Below, in pieces: positions 50,902-60,248 of a stretch of 64,000 nt of DNA. The stretch's first letter is position 1. Every line of letters starts with the position of its first letter. A program made the position numbers and the translations under genes. Source of the stretch: Eriocheir sinensis (lineage: Eukaryota; Arthropoda; Malacostraca; Decapoda; Varunidae); contig NW_026110519.1 of NCBI RefSeq assembly GCF_024679095.1, positions 309,270 through 373,269 on the forward strand, in the 5' to 3' direction. The notes under the pieces are model-generated. The model made no database searches. It was not told the DNA's origin and saw nothing but the letters and a program-made list of their open reading frames with translations.

Positions 50902-51044
50902 GTGTGGGTGACAACGTGAGGTGCTATCATTGTGGTCTTTCGCTGAGAAACTGGCGTAAAGGCGATCCCTTAATAGAACACATATACCACAATCCAGATT
51001 GTTACTTCATGCAGTTCACCAATGATCCTCTCTTCATCGAACAG
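50902..51044 (+). CDS. BIR domain exon (C-terminal half), IAP-like
   Basis: Acceptor ACTCTTACAG at 50892-50901, donor CAG|GTTAGT at 51045. The frame encodes VGDNVRCYHCGLSLRNWRKG, DPLIEHIYHNPDCYF and on to FIEQ: C-x2-C, Trp, DP, H-x6-C, i.e. all zinc ligands of a BIR domain. The 89-base intron (51045-51133) has the same 3' end as bases 1-30, where a phase-compatible exon follows. Here the next sequence is foreign and gives an early stop. BIR domains bind caspases or IAP-binding motifs. The Gypsy element lies in the preceding intron. Confidence 0.75.
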
Positions 51045-51133
51045 GTTAGTATTGAACAATTTCGTTCAATACACGCGTGTCAAACAACATATGTTACACG
51101 CGCTCGTTATTTATTTTAATTTGTTAATTCCAG

Positions 51134-51297
51134 ACCAGATCAAACTAAACAACCGAATCTTTTTCATCGTTGTCGAGATGGGAAACATAATTCAACGCTT
51201 GAGAAATAACGGTCTGACGATATGGTGACAACGTGAGGTGCTATCATTGTGGTCTTTCGCTGAGAAATTGGCGTAAAGGCGATCCCTTAATAGTCGG
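51134..51297 (+). pseudogene. Foreign fragment then second partial BIR exon
   Basis: 51134-51227 encodes QIKLNNRIFFIVVEMGNIIQ and RLRNNGLTIW-stop, no copy elsewhere. 51228-51295 repeats bases 50909-50976 of the BIR exon (GDNVRCYHCGLSLRNWRKGD) and stops at CTTAATAG, before the His and last Cys. An incomplete tandem duplication of an exon. Confidence 0.6.
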
Positions 51298-51688
51298 CGT
51301 TCAGGTTTCGGGTCAGCCAATCCTTGGCGTGGATTTCGTTCAACGACATGTCGCATTTGATGCAGGAGTTCGATCTTTCGATATCTGCCATTTGACGTTT
51401 GTTTTTCACGTTGTCTGGGATGTCGTGCAGTTGACAAAAACTAAAATCTATTTTAATGGACTTTAGAGTTTCAAAAGTCGTCTCAAAAATCGTCTCTGTG
51501 AATCGGTGGACTGGAATGAAATCTTCGCGTATCAACGCGTCGAGAATCAGACCTCGAAAATCATAATTTGTCAAATCGAAACTTTTAAGGAAGTTATTCA
51601 CGTTCTGACGGAAGTTCAGGATGTCGTCACCGCGGTTGACAGTCGCGGACTTGCATTTCTGCCATTGGATCTTCAGTGCTGTTTTCAT
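51287..51688 (-). CDS. Unknown 133-aa protein with CxxC
   Basis: ATG 51688: MKTALKIQWQKCKSATVNRG, helical middle (GDDILNFRQNVNNFLKSFDL), then SNSCIKCDMSLNEIHAKDWL. The stop is supplied by the antisense BIR fragment, so the C-terminus is truncated. C-x2-C with downstream His may be part of a zinc site. Family unknown. Confidence 0.5.
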   Translation of the reverse strand: MKTALKIQWQKCKSATVNRGDDILNFRQNVNNFLKSFDLTNYDFRGLILDALIREDFIPVHRFTETIFETTFETLKSIKIDFSFCQLHDIPDNVKNKRQMADIERSNSCIKCDMSLNEIHAKDWLTRNLNADY

Positions 51689-51699
51689 TTTGTCAAAGA

Positions 51700-51865
51700 C
51701 ATCAACCGATTATGGACTTTACCCGTTACATGTGAGACTTTGTCGAATAACGCTACCAATTCTGAACTGTCAAATTGTCAAAGACATCAACCGATTATGG
51801 ACCATTACATGTGAGACTTTGTCGAATAACGCTACCAATTCTGAGCTGTCAAAGAACTCGATAAC
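51700..51865 (-). repeat. hr-like repeat units (inverted)
   Basis: Two units of CATCAACCGATTATGGAC, GTTACATGTGAGACTTTGTC, AATAACGCTACCAATTCTGA. Inverse of 4720-4770 and 25680-25740. Confidence 0.75.
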
Positions 51866-51929
51866 ATTTCAGGGAATACTATTACTAGAGTGAACAGAAT
51901 TCTTGTTATACTCTGACACGGTGTAGGAA

Positions 51930-52466
51930 ATAAGTTTATTTAGTCAAGAGTTAGCCGATTCTACAAAGAAGCACATGGATGAAATACAAAATCAACAAAC
52001 TAAACACGAAGAAGAAAAATCTGAATTAAGAAAAGAAATTGAAAAGTCATCTGCCAAAGTACAACAAATAATGACGATATACAAAGATGTAGATAAGAAA
52101 TTCTTAGAAGTTAATGCAAATATACGAAAGATAATCCAAGAGAAAGACCGACTGAACGCAGACTTATCTAAAAATAAAAACAAGATCGATCTTATGCAAA
52201 ATGAATACGAACAACTCCAACAACGTGATAACGAATTAGATACAGAGAATGATCAATTCAAACAAGAGTTGACTCAAAATAAAACTCTACTCCTACAAGA
52301 GACACAAACGAGAGATGGACTCCAGCAAGATGTCACTCGCCTCCAGCAAGAGAAAACTGCTCTCGAAACCCAACTGAGTGAAAAGAGTAATGACTTATCG
52401 ATATTACTGAAAAAACAAGAAGACGAAATTATACGATTGAACAAACAAATTGAGGCAGATTCCTAA
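51930..52466 (+). CDS. Coiled-coil family CC1, intact long copy
   Basis: Open from about EISLFSQELADSTKKHMDEI through ~175 residues of coiled coil (NKNKIDLMQNEYEQLQQRDN; ETQTRDGLQQDVTRLQQEKT) to QIEADS and stop at 52466. At the same point the 59-kb copy continues QIEDLTTENKSSQ, so this end is a junction. The start region is missing compared with 59209. Likely a filamentous structural protein; role unknown. Confidence 0.6.
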   Translation: MSLFSQELADSTKKHMDEIQNQQTKHEEEKSELRKEIEKSSAKVQQIMTIYKDVDKKFLEVNANIRKIIQEKDRLNADLSKNKNKIDLMQNEYEQLQQRDNELDTENDQFKQELTQNKTLLLQETQTRDGLQQDVTRLQQEKTALETQLSEKSNDLSILLKKQEDEIIRLNKQIEADS

Positions 52467-52469
52467 ACC

Positions 52470-52960
52470 GTCCGTCATGAACAAGTAAACATTGGATGGA
52501 CTCTCCTGACAAGATTGATTTTGTAAGAAGAAGAAGCATTGCAATGATTATGTGTAATAAATAAAAATAAGAATTTACAGAATGTTTTAGTTTACTCACA
52601 TCATGTCGTGTCATGGTGGCATCTTAGGTCTTCGGCTGGTGGCGAACGTCTGACTTTGTACAACGGAGTGAATCGGAGACTTTGTTCTACACGTCGACAG
52701 ATTCCGTCATGAGATTTGTTCTACAGAGTCTGAGACCTTGTTCCACTGATGTCTGTCATTTGATTGTCTATGTGTGATTTTTTAGTCTGTATTTATGTTA
52801 CATAAATTGTAACTCGGATAGACTATGTAGCATATTGTAGGTTAGGAAATAAGACTTTTATATAGAATTTGTATGATATTTTTCAAGCTATGTTTAATAA
52901 AATATAGTAGTATTTCCACCTGTTTGGACATCCTTAAATCACGTGTTCTGGGTACCTATT
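52470..52960. repeat. Gene-end fragment, hr-like array and inverted duplicate of 54800-54985
   Basis: 52485-52565 copies 32987-33060 with small insertions. 52625-52770 is the inverse hr-like array (GAGACTTTGTTCTACACGTC, GACAGATTCCGTCATGAG). 52770-52960 is the reverse complement of 54800-54985, including the last codons of the 54601-54816 gene. Confidence 0.7.
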
Positions 52961-53104
52961 AATTCGCGTTTAAAATCACGAGAGATGATGAGTGTATTTT
53001 TTTGTTGGTGACAGTGAAGTGCTACTACTGTGTTGTCGTTATACAACCATGGAAAGGATACCGACATCGTATACAACGCAACGCCGCCACGGTAAGTGCT
53101 CAAC
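52961..53104. other. No supported gene
   Basis: A 66-codon minus-strand frame overlaps here but has no copy elsewhere and starts in the duplicated block. No call. Confidence 0.3.
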
Positions 53105-53245
53105 ATCATCCACATGTTTATTACGAACCTTTTATTCACACTCCAAAAATAAAATAAAATAACACTATAGATTTATTAATCACATTACAGGTAGCACCTA
53201 AAACACCAATCTTTGACCTGCACGAGTGGGGTCCGTGATTTCGCG
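53105..53245 (+). repeat. Duplicate of 9655-9775
   Basis: Same acceptor-like TAATCACATTACAG and following bases; here it joins CC1 at GCGTCGAAG. Confidence 0.65.
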
Positions 53246-53420
53246 TCGAAGAAATTCTTAGAAGTTAATGCAAATATACGAAAGATAATCCAAGAGAAAG
53301 ACCGACTGAACGCAGAATTATCTGAAAATAAAAACAAGATCGATCTTATGCAAAATGAATACGAACAACTCCAACAACGTAATAACGAATTCGATACAGA
53401 GAATGACTTAACATTTTTTT
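53245..53420 (+). pseudogene. Coiled-coil family CC1 internal fragment
   Basis: FLEVNANIRKIIQEKDRLNA to DTENDLTFF, about 55 residues of the CC1 middle with both ends replaced. Confidence 0.6.
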
Positions 53421-53424
53421 AGAC

Positions 53425-53505
53425 ATCAACGACTCAGCATCGGCATTCAATTCAAACGCTGTAACGACAGATTCTAAATCGGACGCGACTACTTGCAAAT
53501 TCAAT
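53425..53505 (-). pseudogene. Gene X fragment
   Basis: Minus strand encodes VVASDLESVVTAFELNADAE and SLMS, as at 63381-63450. Cut by CC1 on one side and by the 53544 gene on the other. Confidence 0.55.
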
Positions 53506-53543
53506 AATTGATCGGCGACGGGTTCGTCAACATTACCCGCGAA

Positions 53544-53894
53544 ATGCCCGATCCTCTACCCGGTGCCAGATTCACCAGTGGACAGACGCTGTACGCGCCT
53601 TACAACCCACGAAAGATAGTAACCGACATAGATTATTTCCAAATCATGAAAGACGTCGACTTGGGATCGAGAGATCGTATAACTTATCTCAACGGTTACA
53701 ACACTAAAGAAATAATGCTGTTAAAGGAAGTCAACGATTTGTACAAGCGATGGATGTCGAGCGAAAAATCTCAAGAGGAAATGGCGAAAATAAAATACCT
53801 GTATGACAAAAACAGAAAGATAATCGCAGCTAACCGGGGGTTCATCAAAGGCAGCCACACTGTCGTGCACTTGTCAACACATCAAACTCTGTGA
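53544..53894 (+). CDS. Unknown 116-aa protein, longer copy
   Basis: ATG 53544: MPDPLPGARFTSGQTLYAPY, NPRKIVTDIDYFQIMKDVDL, then helical LYKRWMSSEKSQEEMAKIKY and KNRKIIAANRGFIKGS. The last ~12 codons (from about 53860) may be foreign because hr-like repeat begins at about 53895. The frame is also open 12 codons upstream. The 34.7-kb copy has the same ATG, supporting this start. Confidence 0.6.
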   Translation: MPDPLPGARFTSGQTLYAPYNPRKIVTDIDYFQIMKDVDLGSRDRITYLNGYNTKEIMLLKEVNDLYKRWMSSEKSQEEMAKIKYLYDKNRKIIAANRGFIKGSHTVVHLSTHQTL

Positions 53895-54285
53895 ATGCTG
53901 CAGATGCATTGCAGATGTTGTTAGTTGTGTGAATGCGATACTTTGTGTCAGCGGTAGACGGATTCCGTGTGTGTAAGTTAACTCTGTCTCTGTGAACGGT
54001 TCACTTGGACCAATTGTTGCTAATGTGAGACTTTGCGTCAGCGATAGACGGATTCTGAAGACTATACACTCAGTCTCTGTGAATGCTGCAGATGCATTGC
54101 AGATGTTGTTAGCTGTGTGAATGCGATACTTTGTGTCCGCGGTAGACGGATTCCGTGTGTGTAAGTTAACTCTGTCTCTGTGAACGGTTCACTTGGACCA
54201 AATGTTGCTAATGTGAGACTTTGCGTCAGCGATAGACGGATTCTGAAGACTATACACTCAGTCTCTGTGAATGCTGCATTTACCC
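53895..54285 (-). repeat. hr-like repeat, two ~185-base copies, inverse of 25049-25440
   Basis: GTGAATGCGATACTTTGTGT, CAGCGGTAGACGGATTCC, and TGAGACTTTGCGTCAGCG with GATAGACGGATTCTGAAG, each twice. Confidence 0.8.
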
Positions 54286-54590
54286 AAAGGTGCATGTCTG
54301 CACTGCACTGAATGATGACAATTTGTTAGTTGACAGCTTTGAGGTGCATATATTGCATTTTGGCAAATAACAACGCTGAACGAATCTGGTATTATTTTTT
54401 AAATGATCCAAAAAATCATTCAGATTTTTAAAGTTTCTAGTGATAAGATATCCTGGCGTGTCTGCAATTCTTTTAATAAGCATTATTTTTTTGTTATCTG
54501 TAATTCTCTTAATCTTGGTATTGCACCGGAAGGTTGAATTTGCTGCTTGCGGGAAATTACGCAACGTCGCCGCCGTATCAGAAGACGACG
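54280..54590 (-). pseudogene. Exon-2 copy of the 24455-25048 gene
   Basis: Minus frame from PSSSDTAAT through KRIADTPGYLITRNFKNLND to the stop at 54280. The intron and exon 1 are absent; instead it meets the 54601 gene head to head. Confidence 0.7.
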
Positions 54591-54600
54591 GGTATTCAAA

Positions 54601-54816
54601 ATGTCTGCAAATCAGGGTTCACCCTTTGGGACCACAGGAAATCAAAACGGAAAGTCGAGGATGAACATGTTTATAATGTTAATATGTGGCGTTCTGGCGA
54701 TGGTCATCATCGGGATCTTCGCTAAGCATCTGTGGTACGACGACAACACCACCCTGACCGCCGAAGGAACAGAACAGACCGTCTACCAAACAAGTGACCC
54801 AGAACACGTGATTTAA
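54601..54816 (+). CDS. Small single-pass membrane protein, 71 aa
   Basis: ATG 54601: MSANQGSPFGTTGNQNGKSR, then a hydrophobic helix at residues ~22-40 (MNMFIMLICGVLAMVIIGIF), then acidic AKHLWYDDN and a Thr/Glu-rich tail. The start is inferred from the break in duplication at 54590. Its last codons and flank appear inverted at 52770-52960. Resembles small viral envelope proteins; family unknown. Confidence 0.6.
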   Translation: MSANQGSPFGTTGNQNGKSRMNMFIMLICGVLAMVIIGIFAKHLWYDDNTTLTAEGTEQTVYQTSDPEHVI

Positions 54817-54985
54817 GGATGTCCAAACAGGTGGAAATACAACTATATTTTATTAAACATAGCTTGAAAAATATCATACAAATTCTATATAAAATCTTAT
54901 TTCCTAACCTACAATATGCTACATAGTCTATCCGAGTTACAATTTATGTAACGTATATACAGACTAAAAAATCACACTAATGTAC
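54817..54985 (+). repeat. 3' flank, inverted duplicate of 52770-52935
   Basis: Begins AAGGATGTCCAAACAGGTGG and contains TTTTATTAAACATAGCTTG; mirror of the 52.8-kb block. Confidence 0.75.
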
Positions 54986-55051
54986 ATACAATTGTTTTCT
55001 CTGTCTTCAAGCAGTTACAATTTCAGACTCACCATGCTACAAAATTAACAT

Positions 55052-55230
55052 TCAAACAACACTGGTCTCGGGAATATTAGTAGCAGTCAGAGAGTACTCA
55101 GCATGGTTCCGTGCCATCAGTCGTCGTGTTGTTTTAAATACCACGTAGACAATAGCAGTGACAGAAACTAGTAAACAAAGAACCATGAAGAATGCCAAGA
55201 TAGAATAAGTGCTGACAGCCTTAGGTTCTT
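55052..55230 (-). pseudogene. Transmembrane segment and cytoplasmic tail of a type I membrane protein
   Basis: The minus frame reads EEPKAVSTYS, a ~22-residue hydrophobic span (ILAFFMVLCLLVSVTAIVYV), KTTRR stop-transfer, and a tail (NHAEYSLTATNIPETSVV) to stop 55052. The extracellular part is lost because the fold-back centre lies at 55200-55230. The tail with a terminal hydrophobic residue resembles cellular or viral receptor tails. A shortened copy lies in the other arm. Confidence 0.5.
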
Positions 55231-55358
55231 CTTGGCATTCTTCATGGTTCTTTGTTTACTAGTTTCTGTCACTGCTATTGTCTACGTGGTATTTAAAACA
55301 ACACGACGACTCACCATGCTGAGTACTCTCTGACTGCTACTAATATTCCCGAGACCAG
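55062..55358. repeat. Fold-back inverted duplication, ~130-bp arms
   Basis: 55062-55199 and 55231-55358 are reverse complements apart from a ~10-base gap in the right arm; the loop is 31 bases. Same type of structure as 5806-6822. Confidence 0.9.
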
Positions 55359-55603
55359 TTTGACATTTGTACCAATACTATACATCTTGAATGTGTCACA
55401 CACTACAGAGTTCAGAATCGTATCTTAACTATATTCTGTTCTATCTGAATCTGTTCGCAGCAACTCTCTAGTTGTGTGTGACATTTGCATGGCTTCCTGT
55501 GTGATTAAGATAACGCCCATGTTTTGGCATGTGTCGATAACGACGCCGATTGATAGCTTACGTCACAGCTTTTCGCGCGTTACTTCGTGTGTGTCAATTA
55601 CAC

Positions 55604-55756
55604 CTTGCACAGATCGATCTCGCGGAGGTAGTAGAATCCGTTACGAGCCAGTACCTCAGGAGATATATTTGCGTTAGGCCATCTTATGGATGTTTTTAAT
55701 CTCTCCAATTCGAGGTTCAAGTGTTCTCGTCGTTGTTTGTGAATCACAGTCAGCAT
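55604..55756 (-). CDS. BIR domain exon (N-terminal half), IAP-like
   Basis: Acceptor on the minus strand CTCTTGACTTGCAG, then MLTVIHKQRREHLNLELERL and KTSIRWPNANISPEVLARNG and FYYLREIDLCK, followed by a GTGTAA donor. The R-x5-WP and LA-x-x-GFYY pattern is the hallmark of the first half of a BIR domain. The other half is not adjacent; 50902-51044 has one but with a different splice phase, so they may belong to different paralogues. No Cys ligands are in this half, as expected. Confidence 0.65.
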
Positions 55757-55799
55757 CTGCAAGTCAAGAGAAAGTGAAGTTAACATTTTGTGGTGTAAA

Positions 55800-56170
55800 A
55801 ATGCTACTCGCTATCTGGGTAAAATAGCGGTAAGTCAAACACTAAAAACAAAAAGGGTGTCGACTGGGGATACTATTATACATTAACTCGCAAAGGTAGA
55901 TAAACTCTACGTGTACAACACACTTGATTTTTTTTTTTATATTTAAGGGGATACTATTATAAACGTAAGTTACATATTTTAAATTCGGGGTGTGTGGGAT
56001 ACTTACTATCATAAAATCAAATTGTGAGTTGGGATACATAAGTGAATAGAGAGTTACGATGTGCAGGTCACTGAATACAGGTATGACTTGTTCTTACGTC
56101 TCATTTGTATGACTTGTTAATTATAAAATGTTACTTAAAAGTTTGTTTCTAAAATTCCTCTCAACTTTAC
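55800..56170. other. Spacer with GGGGATACTATTATA units
   Basis: Three units of GGGGATACTATTATA or GGGATACTTACTATCATAAA, inverse of the ACTTTACAATAGTAACCCC units at 25.6 kb. 56083-56160 is part of the duplicate of 785-862. No gene. Confidence 0.45.
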
Positions 56171-56725
56171 GTGAATGAATATCCGACTTTGGTACCGTGC
56201 TGGCGTGTCTCTGTTCGACTTTGTCTGACCCCTTCCAATTGTGAGTCGTTTCGCAGCACTTTCAAGAAATTAAAACGGAGAACAAATTTCTGTTCCGTCG
56301 GGTTGCTTCCAAGTGTTCATCGCAACGCCAAATTGAAATTCCTGAAACATCCTGAATTGATATTTAGTAATGCTCTCAGAATGTTGTTCGAATGTCGCTT
56401 CATGAATGGTATTCTAATGTATACCTGTGAGAGTAATCTGGTTCAACACATCAACAAAGAACCGTCGATAAAAACCGTTGTGGACTATCATTCGATATGT
56501 CTCGTGAAGAAATCACACAACGGTTGCAAGAACATCAACGTTGCCGCCACAGCAGACAAATCAGACAAGAATTCGTCGGGCCAGTATCTGACGGAGTGTT
56601 TTACGACAGGATACGGAATCTATCCGTTTTCAATCAGTCTATTTCAACACTACAAAGAAAACCTAAAACTATTACTGAAGTACAAAACGACCATATCCGA
56701 GCTCCAGAAGAAAATGTTAAGGTAG
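56171..56725 (+). CDS. Unknown ~150-180-aa protein overlapping the next gene
   Basis: The frame from about residue 25 is convincing: FRSTFKKLKRRTNFCSVGLL, RNAKLKFLKHPELIFSNALR, ending TTISELQKKMLR at 56725. The first ~20 codons lie in the 56083-56228 duplicated block, so the start is doubtful. It overlaps the spliced gene at 56497 in another frame for ~225 bases; both may be used, as in compact viral genomes. Confidence 0.45.
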   Translation: MNEYPTLVPCWRVSVRLCLTPSNCESFRSTFKKLKRRTNFCSVGLLPSVHRNAKLKFLKHPELIFSNALRMLFECRFMNGILMYTCESNLVQHINKEPSIKTVVDYHSICLVKKSHNGCKNINVAATADKSDKNSSGQYLTECFTTGYGIYPFSISLFQHYKENLKLLLKYKTTISELQKKMLR

Positions 56726-56882
56726 GCTGCTGCGTTTGGCGTCAGCAGCAGCAGCAAGCGTATGACGTAGGCCAAGACACACCCACTTTTGTTTTATTTT
56801 TTAGAAAAGACATTTTGAAACCAGTTTTGTATTTTTTAATCGTGTGTCTAACGATGCCAGGCATCTGTCGTGTCACCAATAA
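56497..56882 (+). CDS. Spliced 100-aa gene with polyA signal on the stop
   Basis: Exon 1 56497-56721 (MSREEITQRLQEHQRCRHSR ... APEENVK), intron 56722-56804 (GTAGGC ... TATTTTTTAG, 83 bases, phase 0), exon 2 56805-56882 (KRHFETSFVFFNRVSNDARH, LSCHQ, TAA). The stop lies in CCAATAAAAG, so the polyadenylation signal overlaps it. Function unknown. Confidence 0.5.
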
Positions 56883-57088
56883 AAGAAAGAAGGTACGCTG
56901 TCAGTCCAGACACTCGACTCGGTGTGTTGGCGAGCGAGCATACTTGGGCTCCTGACTCGACTATCCTGAAGTCCAGTCGTTGAAGAGGAGAAGTGACGAG
57001 TGACGTTATCGTGACTTAGAGTGACTTTGTCGTGAAGAAAAGATTGAACAGTGAGGAGTGACTGAGCAGTGAGCAGAGTGACATCGTG

Positions 57089-57598
57089 ATGAAAATGGGT
57101 GGGATCTTTCAACTGTTGCTGATGTTGCTGCTCGCCATAATCACGATCCAGTACCCTGACAGCAGCGGTGTATCGTGGTACTCAGCGGACGTTCATCCAT
57201 CCATCACCTTTTCGAGAAATGGCAAAATGTTGGGATCGACGATCTTCACACCAGTTGGATTTCCGAATAACGCCTTCGACCAAAGTGAGAAGCTACTTTA
57301 CTTCTCGAGTAACAGTCATCACTTCACCGATGACTATCCAGAATTTGTTCCTATGACCTGGGAGATCAATTCGTGCAACTGTAAAAGGTTCATAGAAACT
57401 CCGATTGATTTAGAAACTCAGACTAATCCTCCTCCGATTAATCCTCCTCCTCCGCATACTTCTCCTTCGTTAGAAGCTCCTTCAACGAGTTCTCTAACAA
57501 CTACACCAACACCACCAACTCCCAGTGTTGCATGCTTATTCCCTCAGACTTTTCTGACTTGTCACTTTGTCTCAGAGAATGCTGCAGATGTTAAGTGA
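57089..57598 (+). CDS. Secreted or membrane-anchored protein with Pro-rich tail, 169 aa
   Basis: ATG 57089: MKMGGIFQLLLMLLLAIITI gives a clear signal peptide or N-terminal anchor. The ectodomain is Tyr/Phe-rich with C-x-C (NSCNCKRF). Then a Pro/Thr/Ser-rich linker (TNPPPINPPPPHTSPSLE). After about 57525 the frame enters hr-like repeat (CLFPQTFLTCHFV), so the natural end is lost. An infectivity-factor- or envelope-like role is only a guess. Confidence 0.6.
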   Translation: MKMGGIFQLLLMLLLAIITIQYPDSSGVSWYSADVHPSITFSRNGKMLGSTIFTPVGFPNNAFDQSEKLLYFSSNSHHFTDDYPEFVPMTWEINSCNCKRFIETPIDLETQTNPPPINPPPPHTSPSLEAPSTSSLTTTPTPPTPSVACLFPQTFLTCHFVSENAADVK

Positions 57599-58240
57599 AT
57601 ATGAGACTTTGTGTCAGTGGTAAACGTATTCTGACTACTATAAGTGTTGTTGCATGACTTAAACCCTCAAGAGTTGCAGATGGTGGTGAATGCGAGACTT
57701 TGTGTCAGCTGTAGACGGATTCTGAATACTATTGTGTGACCTGCGTGATTCTGAATACAAATCTTACTTTGTCTCAGAGTTGGATCAAATGCGTTGCAGA
57801 TGTGGCTAGTTGTGTGAATGCGAGACTTTATTTCAGCAGTAGACTGATTCTGAATACTATACGAGTGTTGCATGCTTATTCCCTCAGACTTTTCTGACTT
57901 GTCACTTTGTCTGAGAATGCTGCAGATGTTGTGTGAATATGTGACTTTGTGTCAGTGGTAAACGTATTCTGAATACTATACGTGTTGTTGCATGACTTAA
58001 ACCCTCAAGAGTTGGTGGTGAATGCGAGACTTTGTGTCAGCTGTAGACGGATTCTGAATACTATTGTGTGACCTGCGTGATTCTGAATACAAATCTTACT
58101 TTGTCTCAGAGTTGGATCAAATGCGTTGCAGATGTTGCTAGTTGTGTGAATGCGAGACTTTATGTCAGCAGTAGACTGATTCTGAATACTATACGAGTGT
58201 TGCATGCTTATTCCCTCAGACTTTTCTGACTTGTCACTTT
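57540..58240 (-). repeat. hr-like repeat, two ~340-base direct copies
   Basis: 57530-57875 and 57865-58215 are near-identical copies of the block also at 33390-33770 (opposite orientation), with units GACTTTGTGTCAGCTGTAGA, CGGATTCTGAATACTATTG and GACTTTATGTCAGCAGTAGA. Confidence 0.8.
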
Positions 58241-58630
58241 ATCAATTCTGAGACGTTGGTGAATGTGTGACTTTGTCTGCAATCTAGACCAATTCTGAGA
58301 CGTTGGTGAATGCGTGACTTTGTCTGCAATGTAGACCAATTCTGAGACGTTGGTCAATGCGTGACTTTGTCTGCAATCTAGACCAATTCTGAGACGTTGG
58401 TGAATGCGTGACTTTGTCTGCAATGTAGACCAGTTCTGAGACGTTGGTCAATGCGTGACTTTGTCTGCAATGGGTGAATGCGTGACTTTGTCTGCAATGT
58501 AGACCATTTATGAGACGTTGGTGAATGCGTGACTTTGTCTGCAATGTAGACCAATTCTGAGACGTTGGTGAATGCGTGACTTTGTCTGCAATGTAGACCA
58601 ATTCTGAGACGTTGGTGAATGCGTCTGAAT
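58241..58630 (-). repeat. 47-bp tandem array, inverse of 32525-32972
   Basis: About nine units: GAGACGTTGGTGAATGCG, TGACTTTGTCTGCAATGTAG, ACCAATTCT. Units alternate TGTAGACC and TCTAGACC. More homogeneous than the 32.5-kb array (GACTTTGTCTG against GACTTCGTCTG). Confidence 0.9.
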
Positions 58631-58639
58631 CCATCTTAA

Positions 58640-59208
58640 CTTTCTTATGAATCTTATCATCTAAGTTGGTTGAGAGTGTTAATTATCATCTACGTTGGTT
58701 GCGAAGTGAGTTTAACACTTGCACTGTGCTCACAAGAGTTTAGTTGACTGTCGAGACAAAGTCGCACATTCACTAGCAGCAGTCAAGTGCTCAGATGTGC
58801 AATTCGCCTTCCTGTTACACCTCATGGAATAGACACACAAACTCAACTCTGAACATCATATACATTTTATTTACACAGAGTACATACCACACATTATATT
58901 AACAGAGTACATACCACTGATATTTGCACAAACTAGAGATAACAGAGTACATACCACACACGCCTGATATTTACACAAACTAGAGAATCCATTACAAACC
59001 TCGAGAGAACTGCAAGCATCTGTCACACAAGTATTCGTCTTCAACAGTCTTGCCCAGTTGTCTCAACATCAAAATAACTCTTTTTGAATGTTCATTGTCT
59101 TTAGCTAAGTTGGTGAGTTTTTGCGTGACTTTGTCTGCAATGTAGACCAATTCTGAGACGTTGGTGAATGCGTGACTTCGTCTGTAAATGTGAATGCGTG
59201 ACTTCGGC
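58640..59208. other. Repeat-rich spacer
   Basis: ATCATCTAAGTTGGTTG and ATCATCTACGTTGGTTG, GACAAAGTCGCACATTCACT, and three units of AACAGAGTACATACCACA near 58875-58960. Two more 47-bp-type units lie at 59110-59205, directly before CC1. No gene. Confidence 0.5.
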
Positions 59209-60248
59209 CAGTTTGATAAGAACGATGAAGCATTAGAATCCTGTAAACAAAAACTGGATAAGTGCCAGAGTGAGTTAGACGCTAAAATTAATGAAATAAG
59301 TTTATTTAGTCAAGAGTTAGCCGATTCTACAAAGAAGTACATGGATGAATTACAAAATCAACAAACTAAACACGAAGAAGAAAAATCTGAATTAAGGAAA
59401 GAAATTGAAAAGTCATCTGCCAAAGTACAACAAATAATGACGATATACAAAGATGTAGATCAGAACTTCTTAGAAGTTAATGCAAATATACGAAAGATAA
59501 TCCAAGAGAAAGACCGACTGAACGCAGAATTATCTGAAAATAAAAACAAGATCGATCCGATGCAAAATGAATACGAACAACTCCAACAACGTAATAACGA
59601 ATTAGATACAGAGAATGATCAATTCAAACAAGAGTTGACTCAAAATAAAACTCTACTCCTACAAGAGACACAAACGAGAGATGGACTCCAGCAAGATGGC
59701 ACTCGCCTCCAGCAAGAGAAAACTGCTCTCGAAACCCAACTGAGTGAAGAGTAATGACTTATCGATATTACTGAAAAAAACAAGAAGACGAAATTATACG
59801 GTTGAACAAACAAATTGAGGATCTGACCACAGAGAACAAATCCTCCCAGGAAATACTAGCAGCTGAAACCGCACGTGCAAATGCATTGCAAGTAACTAAC
59901 CTGACGTTATCAAGCTCTAACGAAGAATTGAATAAGATTGCGAAAACCGTGATTGACAAAGATTCCGAAATCAACCGGTTAAAAGACCAAATTAATGAAA
60001 ACAGGAAAAATATCGAGGAGTCTAACCAAAATACCGAAACCCAAACATCAGAGATTGCACGGCTGACCCAAGAAATTAACGATCTGATCGCAGAGAAAAA
60101 AAGATCAACACAATTGATAACAGAATTGAAGGACTTTCAAGAAGAGATGAAAAAGACCGAAACATTGAATCAGGACCTTATCCAAAAGCATCAGGACGTT
60201 ATACAGCTTAGAGATCCGTCTGTGTTATCTCCATGGATTTATTTGTGA
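59209..60248 (+). pseudogene. Coiled-coil family CC1, longest copy, two frameshifts
   Basis: Starts in QFDKNDEALESCKQKLDKCQ just after the repeat (no ATG of its own) and runs to TQLSEE at 59754, where two bases are missing relative to 52384. An extra A near 59776 shifts again; the frame from 59802 then continues NKQIEDLTTENKSSQEILAA to QDVIQLRDPSVLSPWIYL. Corrected length would be about 345 residues of nearly unbroken coiled coil. The tail after about 60205 may be foreign. Confidence 0.6.

Noticed and set aside
52939..53139. 66-codon minus frame
   Set aside because: Begins in a duplicated non-coding block and has no supporting copy.
55842..56039. 65-codon minus frame
   Set aside because: Translated GGGGATACTATTATA repeat units.
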